Origin: Alphaproteobacteria bacterium
GTDB taxonomy: Bacteria; Pseudomonadota; Alphaproteobacteria; Reyranellales; Reyranellaceae
DNA length: 6,755 nt
Direction: 5' to 3'
Assembly: GCA_013290035.1 (NCBI GenBank)
Contig: JABCYT010000188.1
Coordinates: 1 to 6,755 of the forward strand
Part shown: positions 1 to 6,227 of the stretch, piece by piece
Layout: each line of letters opens with the position of its first letter
Position numbering within the stretch: position 1 is the stretch's first letter
Notes under the pieces: model-generated
Databases searched by the model: none
The model's input: the letters and a program-made list of their open reading frames with translations, nothing else
Told to the model about the DNA's origin: nothing
Program-made: the position numbers and the translations under genes

Positions 1-222
1 CTGGTGGCCGACGGCCGGCCCGAGGAGCTTGCGATGGCGGTGGGCTCGCTGTCGCTCGCCTCGGCGCGCGGCGGCCCCGACGTGCGGCCGATCCTGGTGG
101 CGCCCGCGTCGCTCTCCGACCGCGACGATGCGGCCCTGCAGGCGCTGCCCTTCGCCTGCGTACGCTTTCGCTGGCGCGGCGCCCGGGCGGTGTTCGATGG
201 ACTGGACGACGCGTTGGCGTAA
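1..222 (+). CDS. 3' end of an unrecognised protein gene (5' partial)
   Basis: An open frame enters from the left edge and ends at TAA (220-222), giving 73 visible residues. The true start probably lies outside the window, although an in-frame GTG occurs at position 4. The fragment is rich in Ala, Arg and Asp and has no signal peptide, membrane segment or motif I recognise. It contains a short hydrophobic strand (RPILVAPASL) and an Arg/Phe-rich stretch (VRFRWRGAR), and it ends in FDGLDDALA. Only 11 nt separate its stop from the DUF1491 gene on the same strand, so the two are probably co-transcribed. Codon use looks like that of its neighbours, which supports a real gene, but no function can be assigned from the C-terminus alone. 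Confidence 0.6.
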   Translation: MVADGRPEELAMAVGSLSLASARGGPDVRPILVAPASLSDRDDAALQALPFACVRFRWRGARAVFDGLDDALA

Positions 223-233
223 AAAGCTATACG

Positions 234-569
234 ATGGTGATGGGTCTCAACACCGGGCTGTGGGTGAGCGCGCAAGTGCGGCTCTGCGATCGCGCGTTCA
301 TTCCGGCCACCGTGGTGCGGCGCGGCGATCCCGATGCCGGCACGGTGCTGCTGAAGCTCAACCGCTTCGAGGCCGGCGTCACCGTCTACACCCAGGCGAG
401 CACGCTCGACGACGAACCCGCCTGGAGCCGCGGCACCGGACCCACGCCGGTGGCGGAGGCCGACGCCGACGCCTACATCGCCCGCCAGGTCGCGCGCGAT
501 CCCGATCTCTGGGTGCTCGAGATCGAGGACCGCAAGGGGGCGTACAAGCTGGATGGGAAGGTCGTCTAG
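234..569 (+). CDS. DUF1491 family protein
   Basis: This 111-residue cytoplasmic protein matches the DUF1491 family of small alphaproteobacterial proteins, whose function is unknown. The N-terminal strand GLWVSAQVRLCDR (residues 8-20), the segment VVRRGDPDAGTVLLKLNR (27-44) and the C-terminal ARDPDLWVLEIEDRKG (87-102) are the blocks I recognise. There is no signal peptide or transmembrane segment. Two ATGs compete, at 234 and 240. Neither has a clear Shine-Dalgarno sequence, and the second would give MGLNTGLWV, closer to the usual short lead-in, so the start is uncertain by two codons. The gene follows the unidentified upstream gene by 11 nt. It runs convergently into the nlpD-type gene, with a strong hairpin directly after its stop. 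Confidence 0.85.
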   Translation: MVMGLNTGLWVSAQVRLCDRAFIPATVVRRGDPDAGTVLLKLNRFEAGVTVYTQASTLDDEPAWSRGTGPTPVAEADADAYIARQVARDPDLWVLEIEDRKGAYKLDGKVV

Positions 570-570
570 C

Positions 571-634
571 TGGGGGCGCGCCACTCCAGTGGCGCGTCTT
601 CTCATGAACGCGCCACTGGAGTGGCGCGCTCCCA
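571..634. repeat. Paired-palindrome repeat, probable bidirectional terminator
   Basis: Two 26-nt arms (571-596 and 609-634) are inverted repeats with a single mismatch, separated by a 12-nt spacer containing TCATGA. Each arm also holds its own 20-nt palindrome, 577-596 centred on CC and 609-628 centred on GG, each with 9 paired bases. The element can therefore fold as one long hairpin or as two tandem hairpins. It begins 2 nt after the DUF1491 stop and ends 8 nt before the stop of the convergent nlpD-type gene, where a terminator for both strands would be expected. There is no clear T-run, so the intrinsic terminator role is inferred. A related element lies at 1604-1668. Confidence 0.75.
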
Positions 635-641
635 GCGATGA

Positions 642-1529
642 CTATTGCGGCGGCAACACCGTCGTCGGATCGATGGTGCGGCTGCCGCCGCGGCGCACTT
701 CGAAGTGCAGACGTGGGCTGGCCGCGCCGCCCGAACTGCCGGCCTTGGCGATGGTCTCGCCTTTCTTCACCGTCTCGCCCTTCTTGACCAGCACCTCGTC
801 GTTGTTGCCGTAGGCGGTGATGTAGCCGCCGGGGTTCTGGACCAGCACCAGGTTGCCGAGATGGGCCACCTCGCTGCCGACATAGACGACGGTGCCGCCG
901 TCGGCCGCCTTCACCGGCGCGCCGGGCTCGGCCTGGATGTCGATGCCGTCATTCTTCTGTCCGCCGGTGGAGGCGCCGTAGGGAACCAGGATCTTGCCCT
1001 TGAGTGGCCAGGCCATGCGCGGCGGCGGCGTTGCCGGCACGGTGACGCTCGAAGCCGCTTCCGCCGCGGCCGGGCTGAGCGGCGTCGGCTGGCCGGCCGC
1101 CGGCGGTGCGGCCGAGCGCGGCGGTTCGCTCTGTCCGGGCGGCGGCAGGGTCTCGCGCTTGACCGGCCCGGGCGCGGTCGCCGTGGCCGTGGTCGGGCCG
1201 CCGGTGGCATCGGGCACGAAGCGGGCGCTGGGCAGCTGGAGCGACTGGCCCGGGCGCAGCGTGTAGGGCGGGATCAGCCGATTGCGATCGATGATGGTCT
1301 GCACCGGCACGCCGTAGCGCTGGGACACGCTTTCGACGGTGTCCCTGTCCTTCACGACATAGACGGCGGCGGCGGCCGGACCGGCGCCGGAGCCTGGATA
1401 TTCGATGGTGCCATCGCGGGCGCCATAGAAGTTCGAGCAAGCGCCGAGCGCGACCGATAGCACCGCGGTTATACCCAGCGTGCGCCAGCAGCCCGCCCAT
1501 CGCGAGGGGTAGCGAAGGGCTCTTTTCAT
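642..1529 (-). CDS. nlpD: NlpD-type lipoprotein with LysM and degenerate LytM (M23) domains
   Basis: This is a 295-residue envelope lipoprotein. The signal peptide ends in a clean lipobox (L28-G29-A30-C31), so Cys31 should be lipidated. A LysM peptidoglycan-binding domain follows at about 57-100 (YVVKDRDTVESVSQRYGV... LRPGQSLQLP). Residues 101-171 form a Pro/Ala-rich linker, and the LytM/peptidase M23 domain spans 172-293. Aligned by motif to active LytM enzymes, the first zinc His is Asn193, the YGHL His is Asn242 and the first His of HLHFE is Arg273. Only Asp197 and His275 remain, so hydrolase activity is unlikely. E. coli NlpD shows similar losses and acts by activating the amidase AmiC, and the gene order surE-pcm-nlpD matches E. 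coli. The role as an amidase activator in cell separation is inferred from this. The ATG at 1529 is preceded by a weak ATAGG ribosome site. The 144-nt gap after pcm leaves room for its own promoter. Confidence 0.88.
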   Translation of the reverse strand: MKRALRYPSRWAGCWRTLGITAVLSVALGACSNFYGARDGTIEYPGSGAGPAAAAVYVVKDRDTVESVSQRYGVPVQTIIDRNRLIPPYTLRPGQSLQLPSARFVPDATGGPTTATATAPGPVKRETLPPPGQSEPPRSAAPPAAGQPTPLSPAAAEAASSVTVPATPPPRMAWPLKGKILVPYGASTGGQKNDGIDIQAEPGAPVKAADGGTVVYVGSEVAHLGNLVLVQNPGGYITAYGNNDEVLVKKGETVKKGETIAKAGSSGGAASPRLHFEVRRGGSRTIDPTTVLPPQ

Positions 1530-1550
1530 GGGCCTATTCTACTGCAGGAC

Positions 1551-1566
1551 GATTCCGGCGGGAATC
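1551..1566. repeat. Short perfect inverted repeat upstream of nlpD
   Basis: GATTCC-GGCG-GGAATC is a perfect 6-bp inverted repeat with a 4-nt centre. It lies 22 to 37 bases upstream of the nlpD ATG on the minus strand. It could be an operator half-site pair or a small leader hairpin. A symmetric element this short may also arise by chance, and I recognise no regulator motif. Confidence 0.3.
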
Positions 1567-1603
1567 GGGCCAAGGACGATTTCCTGGGAGCGCTCATGTT
1601 CTT

Positions 1604-1668
1604 CCGGGACCGCGGGCCTCCAGGCCCGCCTCATGATTCATGAGCGGACCTGGAGGTCCGCGCTCCGG
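1604..1668. repeat. Paired-palindrome repeat, second member of the family
   Basis: Two 18-nt palindromes, 1612-1629 (centred on CC) and 1644-1661 (centred on GG), are separated by a spacer with two TCATGA copies (1631-1643). They are flanked by matching CCGG ends (1604-1607 and 1665-1668). The layout is the same as at 571-634: CTCCAG core, TCATGA spacer, CTGGAG core, then CGCGCTCC. The palindromes differ from each other at paired positions 5 and 14 (G:C in the left one, A:T in the right one). Each small hairpin therefore stays perfect, while pairing between the arms is weakened. The element starts about 6 nt after the pcm stop and lies in the pcm-nlpD gap, where it could attenuate transcription or protect the upstream mRNA from decay. 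Confidence 0.75.
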
Positions 1669-1673
1669 CAAGA

Positions 1674-2321
1674 CTAGCCCTGCCCCAGCACCGGCAGCGC
1701 TCCGGTCACCAGCGGCACGAAGCGCACCGGCATCAGCGTGTCGCGCTTCAGCCCGCTCTCGCTCTTGACGATGCGCTCGACGACTTGCGCGGTGGGATCG
1801 CGGCCGACTGGCACGATCAGGATGCCGCCCACGGCGAGCTGGTCGATCAGCGCCTGCGGGCGCTCGTCGGCGGCGGCGGTGACGATGATGCGGTCGAACG
1901 GCGCCTGGCCCGGCCAGCCCTTGCTGCCGTCGCCGACATCGAACACGACGTTGAAGATGCCGAGTTCGATCAGCAGCCGCTCGGCTTCCTTGGACAAGGG
2001 CTTGTAGCGCTCGACGGTGTAGACGCGGCGCGCCAGCTTGGCGAGCACGGCGGCCTGGTAGCCCGAGCCGGTGCCGACCTCGAGCACCTTCATGCGCGGG
2101 CCGACGCGCAGCGCCTCGGTCATGGCGGCCACGACCAGCGGCTGGCTGATGGTCTGGCCGAAGGCGATGGGCAGCGCGGTGTTGTCCCAGGCGCGCTCGG
2201 CAAAGGTCGGCGAGACGAAGCGCTCGCGGTCGACCGCGGCGATGGCGCCCAAGACCTTCTCGTCGGCGATGCCCGAACTGCGCAGCTCGGCGAGCAGGCG
2301 TTGCAGGGCCGGGACGTTCAC
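1674..2321 (-). CDS. pcm: Protein-L-isoaspartate O-methyltransferase
   Basis: This 215-residue cytoplasmic repair enzyme transfers a methyl group from S-adenosylmethionine to isoaspartyl residues in aged proteins, which starts their conversion back to aspartate. The Rossmann-type methyltransferase fold is clear. SAM motif I is VLEVGTGSGYQ (79-89), the acidic post-I residue is Glu104 in YTVE, and a conserved VGDGSKGW lies at 129-136. FDRIIVTAA occurs at 142-150. The family-specific block PIAFGQTISQP (51-61) carries the substrate-site Ser59. Length is normal for bacterial Pcm. The start is GTG at 2321, 12 nt after the surE stop. A GAGG that overlaps the surE TGA lies 10 nt upstream and supports this start and coupling to surE. 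Pairing with surE is ancient and is also seen in E. coli. Confidence 0.95.
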   Translation of the reverse strand: MNVPALQRLLAELRSSGIADEKVLGAIAAVDRERFVSPTFAERAWDNTALPIAFGQTISQPLVVAAMTEALRVGPRMKVLEVGTGSGYQAAVLAKLARRVYTVERYKPLSKEAERLLIELGIFNVVFDVGDGSKGWPGQAPFDRIIVTAAADERPQALIDQLAVGGILIVPVGRDPTAQVVERIVKSESGLKRDTLMPVRFVPLVTGALPVLGQG

Positions 2322-2333
2322 GGCCGGCCCGCC

Positions 2334-3131
2334 TCACTCGGTCTCGGATGGGGCCGCCTCGAACTGGGCGCCGAGCTTGCGGCGCATGCCCTCATGCGTG
2401 AGGTCCAGATGCAGCGGCGTCACCGAGATGTGGCCGGAGCGGATGGCGGCGATGTCGCTCGCCTCGTCGATCTCGCTTTCCTGCGGCTGGTAGCCGATCC
2501 AGTAGTAGGTGCCGCCGCGCGGATCGCGGCGCTCGACGATGTAGCCGCCGAAGCCGCGCGTGCCCTGGTGCGTGACCCGCACGCCCTTGACCGAACCCGC
2601 CACCACGTCGGGGAAGTTGATGTTGACCAGCACGTTGCGCGGCCAGTCGGTGTCGAACACGCGGCGCACCACGGCGGCGCCGTGGTGCGTGGCGGTGCCC
2701 CATTTCACCGGATGGTCGGGGCTGTAGGCCTGACTGAAGGCGAGCGAGGGCAGGCCGAGCAGGCAGCCTTCCATGGCGGCGGCGACGGTGCCCGAATAGG
2801 TGACGTCGTCGGCGATGTTGGTGCCGCGGTTGATGCCCGACATGACGATGTCGGGCTTGCGGTCCTTCAGCAGGTGCTTGACGGCAAACAGCACGCAGTC
2901 GGTCGGCGTGCCTTCGAGCGCGAACTTGGCCTCGCTCACCTCGCGGCAGCGAATCGGCCGCGACAGCGACAGCGAGTGGCCGGCGCCGCTCTGGTTGACC
3001 TCGGGCGCCACCACCCAGACATCGCTCGAAAGCTGGCTGGCGATCTCGATCAGCGCCTCCAGGCCGGGCGCATGGATGCCGTCGTCGTTGGTGACGAGAA
3101 TGCGCGCGCGGGCGATGTCGGCCGGCTTCAC
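2334..3131 (-). CDS. surE: 5'/3'-nucleotidase SurE
   Basis: SurE is a divalent-metal nucleoside monophosphate phosphatase. It is cytoplasmic and linked to stationary-phase survival. This 265-residue protein is a full-length member. The metal-binding aspartates are in ILVTNDDG (Asp16, Asp17). The third ligand is Ser48 in [12 protein letters not shown] (42-53), and the fourth is Asn101 in MSGINRGTN (97-105). Other family blocks are LEGTPTDCV (72-80) and [11 protein letters not shown]. The start is taken as GTG at 3131, overlapping the serS stop as GTGA. No Shine-Dalgarno is visible, which fits translational coupling. The typical core MRILLTNDDG would begin around residue 10, but no ATG is available there. 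The last 15 or so residues are acidic and probably flexible. Confidence 0.95.
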   Translation of the reverse strand: MKPADIARARILVTNDDGIHAPGLEALIEIASQLSSDVWVVAPEVNQSGAGHSLSLSRPIRCREVSEAKFALEGTPTDCVLFAVKHLLKDRKPDIVMSGINRGTNIADDVTYSGTVAAAMEGCLLGLPSLAFSQAYSPDHPVKWGTATHHGAAVVRRVFDTDWPRNVLVNINFPDVVAGSVKGVRVTHQGTRGFGGYIVERRDPRGGTYYWIGYQPQESEIDEASDIAAIRSGHISVTPLHLDLTHEGMRRKLGAQFEAAPSETE

Positions 3132-4417
3132 TTGCGGGCCACAGGACCGGGGATCGTCGCGAGCCCACCCATGTACGGTCGCAGCGCCTCGGGGATCGTC
3201 ACCGAGCCGTCCTCGTTCTGGTAGTTCTCCAGCACCGCGATCAGGGTGCGCCCAACGGCGAGGCCCGAGCCGTTCAAGGTATGAACGAAGCGCGTTCCTT
3301 TACCTTCTTTCGGCCGGTAGCGCGCGCCCATGCGGCGGGCCTGGTAGTCGCCGCAGTTGGAGCAGCTGGAAATCTCGCGATAGGCGTTCTGGCCGGGCAA
3401 CCAGACTTCGATGTCGAAGGTCTTGCGCGAGGCCGGACTCATGTCGCCGCCGCACAGCACGATGGTGCGGAAGGCGATGCCGAGGCGCTTCAGCACCTCC
3501 TCGGCGCGAGCGGTCATGCGCTCGTGCTCGGCGGCGGACTGCTCGGGCGTCGTGATGCTGACCAGCTCGACCTTGGGAAACTGGTGCTGGCGGATCATGC
3601 CGCGCGTGTCCTTGCCGGCGGCGCCCGCCTCGGAGCGAAAGCACGGCGTCCAGGCGGTGAAGCGCAGCGGCAGGTCCTTCTCGTCCAGCACCGTGTCGTT
3701 CACCAGGTTGGTGAGCGGCACCTCGGCGGTGGGAATGAGCCAGAAGCCGTTGTCGGTATGGAACATTTCCTCGGCGAAGCGCGGCAGCTGGCCCACGCCA
3801 TAGGCTGCGTTGTCGCGCACCAGGAAGGGCGGGTTGACCTCGGTGTAGCCGCCCTCTTCGCTGGTATGGAGGTCGAGCATGAACTGCGCGATCGCCCGCT
3901 CGAGCTTGGCCAGCCGGTTCTTCAGGAACACGAAGCGGGAGCCGGAGATCTTGCTCGCGGCGGCGAAATCCATTTCGCCCGTGGCCTCGCCCAGAACGAC
4001 GTGATCCTTGGGCGTGAAGGCGAAGTTGCGCTGGTTGCCGACCCGGCGGATCTCGACATTGCCGGTCTCGTCGGTGCCGTCGGGCACGTCGTCGAACGGC
4101 AGGTTGGGCAGCACTTCGAGGCGGCGCGTCAGCTCCTCGTCGAGGCGCTGGGCCTCGGCCTCGCCTTTCTTCAGGCTCGCCTCGAGGTTGGCGACCTCCT
4201 CCATCAGCGCCTCGGCCGGCTCGCCCTTGGCCTTGGCGATGCCGATCTGGCGGCTGAGCGCCTTGCGCCTGGCCTGCGCCGCCTCGCTTTCGGAGATGGC
4301 GGCGCGCCGGCGCTTGTCGATCGCCAGCAGCTCGGCCGCGAGCGGCGGCAGGTTGCGCTTCTTGAGGCCGGCGTCGAAGGCCTCGGGATGGTCGCGGATG
4401 AAACGGATGTCGTGCAT
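3128..4417 (-). CDS. serS: Seryl-tRNA synthetase
   Basis: This 429-residue class II aminoacyl-tRNA synthetase activates serine with ATP and charges tRNA-Ser (and tRNA-Sec where present). The N-terminal domain (about 30-105) has the heptad-like, charged pattern of the long antiparallel coiled coil that grips the tRNA variable arm. The catalytic domain shows TAE (230-232) for serine binding. Motif 2 runs from [15 protein letters not shown] to HQF (259-280). [15 protein letters not shown] (348-362) is followed by motif 3, [19 protein letters not shown] (382-400), with its catalytic Arg390. Length and motifs are complete. The ATG at 4417 lies 2 nt after the tatC TAG with no strong ribosome site, so translation is probably coupled to tatC. 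Its position within a tat-surE cluster is usual for Alphaproteobacteria. Confidence 0.97.
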   Translation of the reverse strand: MHDIRFIRDHPEAFDAGLKKRNLPPLAAELLAIDKRRRAAISESEAAQARRKALSRQIGIAKAKGEPAEALMEEVANLEASLKKGEAEAQRLDEELTRRLEVLPNLPFDDVPDGTDETGNVEIRRVGNQRNFAFTPKDHVVLGEATGEMDFAAASKISGSRFVFLKNRLAKLERAIAQFMLDLHTSEEGGYTEVNPPFLVRDNAAYGVGQLPRFAEEMFHTDNGFWLIPTAEVPLTNLVNDTVLDEKDLPLRFTAWTPCFRSEAGAAGKDTRGMIRQHQFPKVELVSITTPEQSAAEHERMTARAEEVLKRLGIAFRTIVLCGGDMSPASRKTFDIEVWLPGQNAYREISSCSNCGDYQARRMGARYRPKEGKGTRFVHTLNGSGLAVGRTLIAVLENYQNEDGSVTIPEALRPYMGGLATIPGPVARK

Positions 4418-4419
4418 CG

Positions 4420-5217
4420 CTAGCTGCCCGGCGTTTCCGCCGCCTTGTTCTCTTCTTCCTCGGCCTTCTTGTCCTCCTCCGCCTGCTTCTTCTCGATCCA
4501 GCTGCCGATCAGGATGCTGATCTCGTAGAAGGCGAGCAGCGGCACGGCGAGCGCGAGCTGGCTCACGACATCGGGCGGCGTCAGCACCGCGGCGATGATG
4601 AAAGCGAAGACGATGGCGAAGCGGCGCTTGGAGCGCAGGCCGGCGGTGGTGACGATGCCGACCCGCACCAGCAGGGTGAGCAGCACCGGCACCTCGAAGG
4701 CGAAGCCGAAGGCAAAGACAAGCTGCAGGATCCGCGACAGGTAATCCGAGGCGCGCAGCGTTTTTTCGATGTCGGGCGGCACGTAGTGCGCCAGCATCAG
4801 GTTGATCACGTAGGGCAGCACGACATAGTACATGACCGCGCAGCCGGCATAGAACATGAACGGCGTGGCGATCAGGAACGGCAGGAAGGCGCGCTTCTCC
4901 TTGCGGTAGAGGCCGGGCGCCACGAACAGCCAGATCTGCACGGCGATCAACGGGAAGCCGATGATCAGCGCCACGAAGGCCGAGAGCTTCACGGTGACGA
5001 AGAAGAACTCGAAGATGTCGAAGACGCTGACGGAGTAGCCGTCGCGGACCGCCGGCTGGATCAGGAACGAGAAGATCGGCTTGGCGAAATAGAAGGTGAC
5101 GAAGAAGACGAGAAAGAAGCCCACCAGGGCATAGATCAGGCGTTTGCGCAGCTCGATCAGGTGATCGAGCAGCGGCATCGGCTTGTCGTCTTCGGGTCCG
5201 TCGTGCGCCTGGGTCAA
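4420..5217 (-). CDS. tatC: Sec-independent protein translocase subunit TatC
   Basis: TatC is the polytopic inner-membrane receptor that, with TatB, binds twin-arginine signal peptides. About six hydrophobic segments are visible (roughly 27-45, 73-96, 113-137, 161-184, 199-211 and 219-238). Conserved motifs are HLIELRKRL (19-27, Glu22), [12 protein letters not shown] (98-109, Glu107), FGFAFEVPV (170-178, Glu175) and LTPPDVVSQ (212-220, Asp216). The C-terminal tail (241-265) is highly charged, with many Lys and Glu. The annotated start is TTG at 5217 with no clear ribosome site. The only nearby ATG, at 5178, would begin at [11 protein letters not shown] and remove a short acidic N-terminus. I keep the longer form because related TatC proteins carry an acidic lead-in, but this is uncertain. 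A 71-nt gap separates it from tatB. Confidence 0.95.
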   Translation of the reverse strand: MTQAHDGPEDDKPMPLLDHLIELRKRLIYALVGFFLVFFVTFYFAKPIFSFLIQPAVRDGYSVSVFDIFEFFFVTVKLSAFVALIIGFPLIAVQIWLFVAPGLYRKEKRAFLPFLIATPFMFYAGCAVMYYVVLPYVINLMLAHYVPPDIEKTLRASDYLSRILQLVFAFGFAFEVPVLLTLLVRVGIVTTAGLRSKRRFAIVFAFIIAAVLTPPDVVSQLALAVPLLAFYEISILIGSWIEKKQAEEDKKAEEEENKAAETPGS

Positions 5218-5288
5218 GGGTGGGTTCGCGGCATTGAGTGGCGCGTTATGCCGCCCTTTGCGCCTTAATTCAAAGTGCTAATTGGCGC

Positions 5289-5831
5289 CTACTCGGCGGC
5301 GGCTTTGGCGGGCTTTTCCCGGACCGGCTCCTCTGCCGGCGCCGGTACCGACACGGGCGCCGTTACTGGCGCCGCTTCGGCCGTCACGACAGGCGGCGTC
5401 TCGGGCACCACCGGTGCGGTCTCGGCGGGCGTCTCGACAGGCGTCGCGCTAGGCGTTTCGATAGGCGTCTCGGCGGCGATCTGCGGCGCCGATTCAGGCT
5501 CGGCCAGCGGATTGTCGAAGATGTTTTTGCCCTCGGCGATGGCTTTCTCGCCCTCGGCCATGCCCGCCTCGATATGGCTCCTGATCTCCTTCGTCGGATC
5601 GAGCGACTGCAGGTCGAGACCCGACGAGGCCGTGAGTTGCTTCTTCACCTCGTCGAGGTCGGACTGGCGCACCATCTCGTCGACATGGCCGCGGAACTCC
5701 GCCGCCATGCCGCGCATCTGCGCCATCCATCGGCCCCAGGTGCGCAACAGGCCCGGCAGTTCCTTCGGACCGATGACGACCAGCGCCACGATCGCGATCA
5801 ACAGGAACTCCGAACCGTCGATACCGAACAT
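5289..5831 (-). CDS. tatB: Sec-independent protein translocase subunit TatB
   Basis: TatB partners TatC in the signal-peptide receptor complex. This 180-residue protein starts MFGIDGSEFLLI and has one N-terminal membrane helix (about 8-20) with Glu8, the conserved polar residue of TatB. The hinge GPKELP (21-26) follows, then an amphipathic helix with LLRTWGRWMAQMRGMAAEF (28-46). This N-terminus distinguishes it from TatA. After a helical middle, the tail (about 110-180) is rich in Pro, Ala, Thr and Glu and contains repeated ETP units (121-135). It is probably disordered and is typically variable between species. The ATG at 5831 has GAGG about 11 nt upstream and lies 38 nt after the tatA stop. 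Confidence 0.95.
   Translation of the reverse strand: MFGIDGSEFLLIAIVALVVIGPKELPGLLRTWGRWMAQMRGMAAEFRGHVDEMVRQSDLDEVKKQLTASSGLDLQSLDPTKEIRSHIEAGMAEGEKAIAEGKNIFDNPLAEPESAPQIAAETPIETPSATPVETPAETAPVVPETPPVVTAEAAPVTAPVSVPAPAEEPVREKPAKAAAE
5428..5475 (-). repeat. 12-nt tandem repeat inside tatB encoding ETP tetrapeptides
   Basis: Four consecutive 12-nt units begin at 5428, 5440, 5452 and 5464 on the plus strand, each close to GGCGTCTCGAYA. Read on the coding strand they give the tetrapeptide series ETP-IETP-SATP-VETP within the TatB tail. A related GGCGTCTCG also occurs at 5395, out of the register. The unit is a multiple of three, so gain or loss of copies would keep the reading frame. Confidence 0.7.
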
Positions 5832-5869
5832 CGGCGATCAGCCTCGCCCGCGAACCTGCAGCGGGTCCG

Positions 5870-6130
5870 TCAGACCTTGGCCGCGCTGTCCTGATGGACC
5901 TGGCTGCCCGGCGGCGTGGTCGTGGCCTGGGCCGAGATCGGCTTGGCGGTGTCGCCCGGCTGCCCGGCCTGCGCAGGCGGCGGTTCCTCCTGCGCGCCCA
6001 CGCCCTTCTTGAAGGCCGACAGGCCCTTGCCGAAGTCGCCCATGAGCGAAGAGATCTTGCCGCGACCGCCGAACAGCAGCAGCACGACGGCCAGCACGAT
6101 GAGCCAGTGCCATACGCTGAAGCTACCCAT
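5870..6130 (-). CDS. tatA: Sec-independent protein translocase subunit TatA
   Basis: TatA oligomerises with TatBC to let folded twin-arginine substrates cross the inner membrane. The 86-residue protein has the family layout. A short N-terminus is followed by a membrane helix (about 6-20, [15 protein letters not shown]), the FGG hinge (20-22), and an amphipathic helix with [19 protein letters not shown] (25-43). That helix contains the typical FKKG. A low-complexity Pro/Ala/Gln/Thr tail (45-86) completes it. The lack of TatB's Glu8 and the FKKG motif favour TatA over TatB. The ATG at 6130 has a good ribosome site, GGGAG, 9 nt upstream. It is the first gene after a 97-nt gap behind scpB that holds a plausible promoter. 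Confidence 0.95.
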   Translation of the reverse strand: MGSFSVWHWLIVLAVVLLLFGGRGKISSLMGDFGKGLSAFKKGVGAQEEPPPAQAGQPGDTAKPISAQATTTPPGSQVHQDSAAKV

Positions 6131-6171
6131 GTGAAAATGCTCCCAAAACGTTTGCGATCGGCGCGAGCCTG

Positions 6172-6201
6172 ATTATGGCACCGCGTGTGAAGGCCCGGCA
6201 A
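6172..6201 (-). promoter_or_regulatory. Possible sigma-70-type promoter for the tat operon
   Basis: On the minus strand a -35-like TTGCCG (6201-6196) is followed after 18 nt by a -10-like CATAAT (6177-6172), matching 4/6 and 5/6 consensus bases. Transcription would start near 6165, leaving a leader of about 35 nt with the GGGAG ribosome site of tatA. This is the only AT-containing -10 candidate in the scpB-tatA gap. Read-through from scpB is equally possible. Confidence 0.4.
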
Positions 6202-6227
6202 CCAGTCGAATAAGGCGGTATTTGGGC

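Noticed and set aside
571..634. CRISPR or tRNA-like structure
   Set aside because: There are only two arms with a 12-nt spacer and no regular repeat-spacer series. No cloverleaf can be drawn, and an inverted repeat explains the region fully.
553..813. An open frame starting near the DUF1491 stop
   Set aside because: Its translation passes through the palindromic repeat and then runs antisense to nlpD. The peptide is a by-product of the repeat.
645..1460. A 271-codon open frame on the plus strand
   Set aside because: It lies antisense to the nlpD-type gene, which has a lipobox, LysM and LytM domains. The plus-frame product is Arg/Ala/Gly-rich with no motif.
1584..1673. Insertion sequence ends around the pcm-nlpD gap
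   Set aside because: There is no transposase frame and no target-site duplication, and the palindromes are internal to one short element.
1785..3224. A 479-codon open frame on the plus strand
   Set aside because: It runs antisense to pcm and surE, both of which have full catalytic motifs. Its translation is low-complexity (Ala, Gly, Arg, Asp, His) with no family match, as expected opposite a GC-rich gene.
3281..4423. A 380-codon open frame on the plus strand
   Set aside because: It is the exact antisense of serS, and its composition is that of a shadow frame.
4420..4500. Charged tatC tail as a possible frameshift or fusion
   Set aside because: Lys/Glu-rich C-terminal tails are common in TatC, the frame is uninterrupted and the stop is placed normally against serS.
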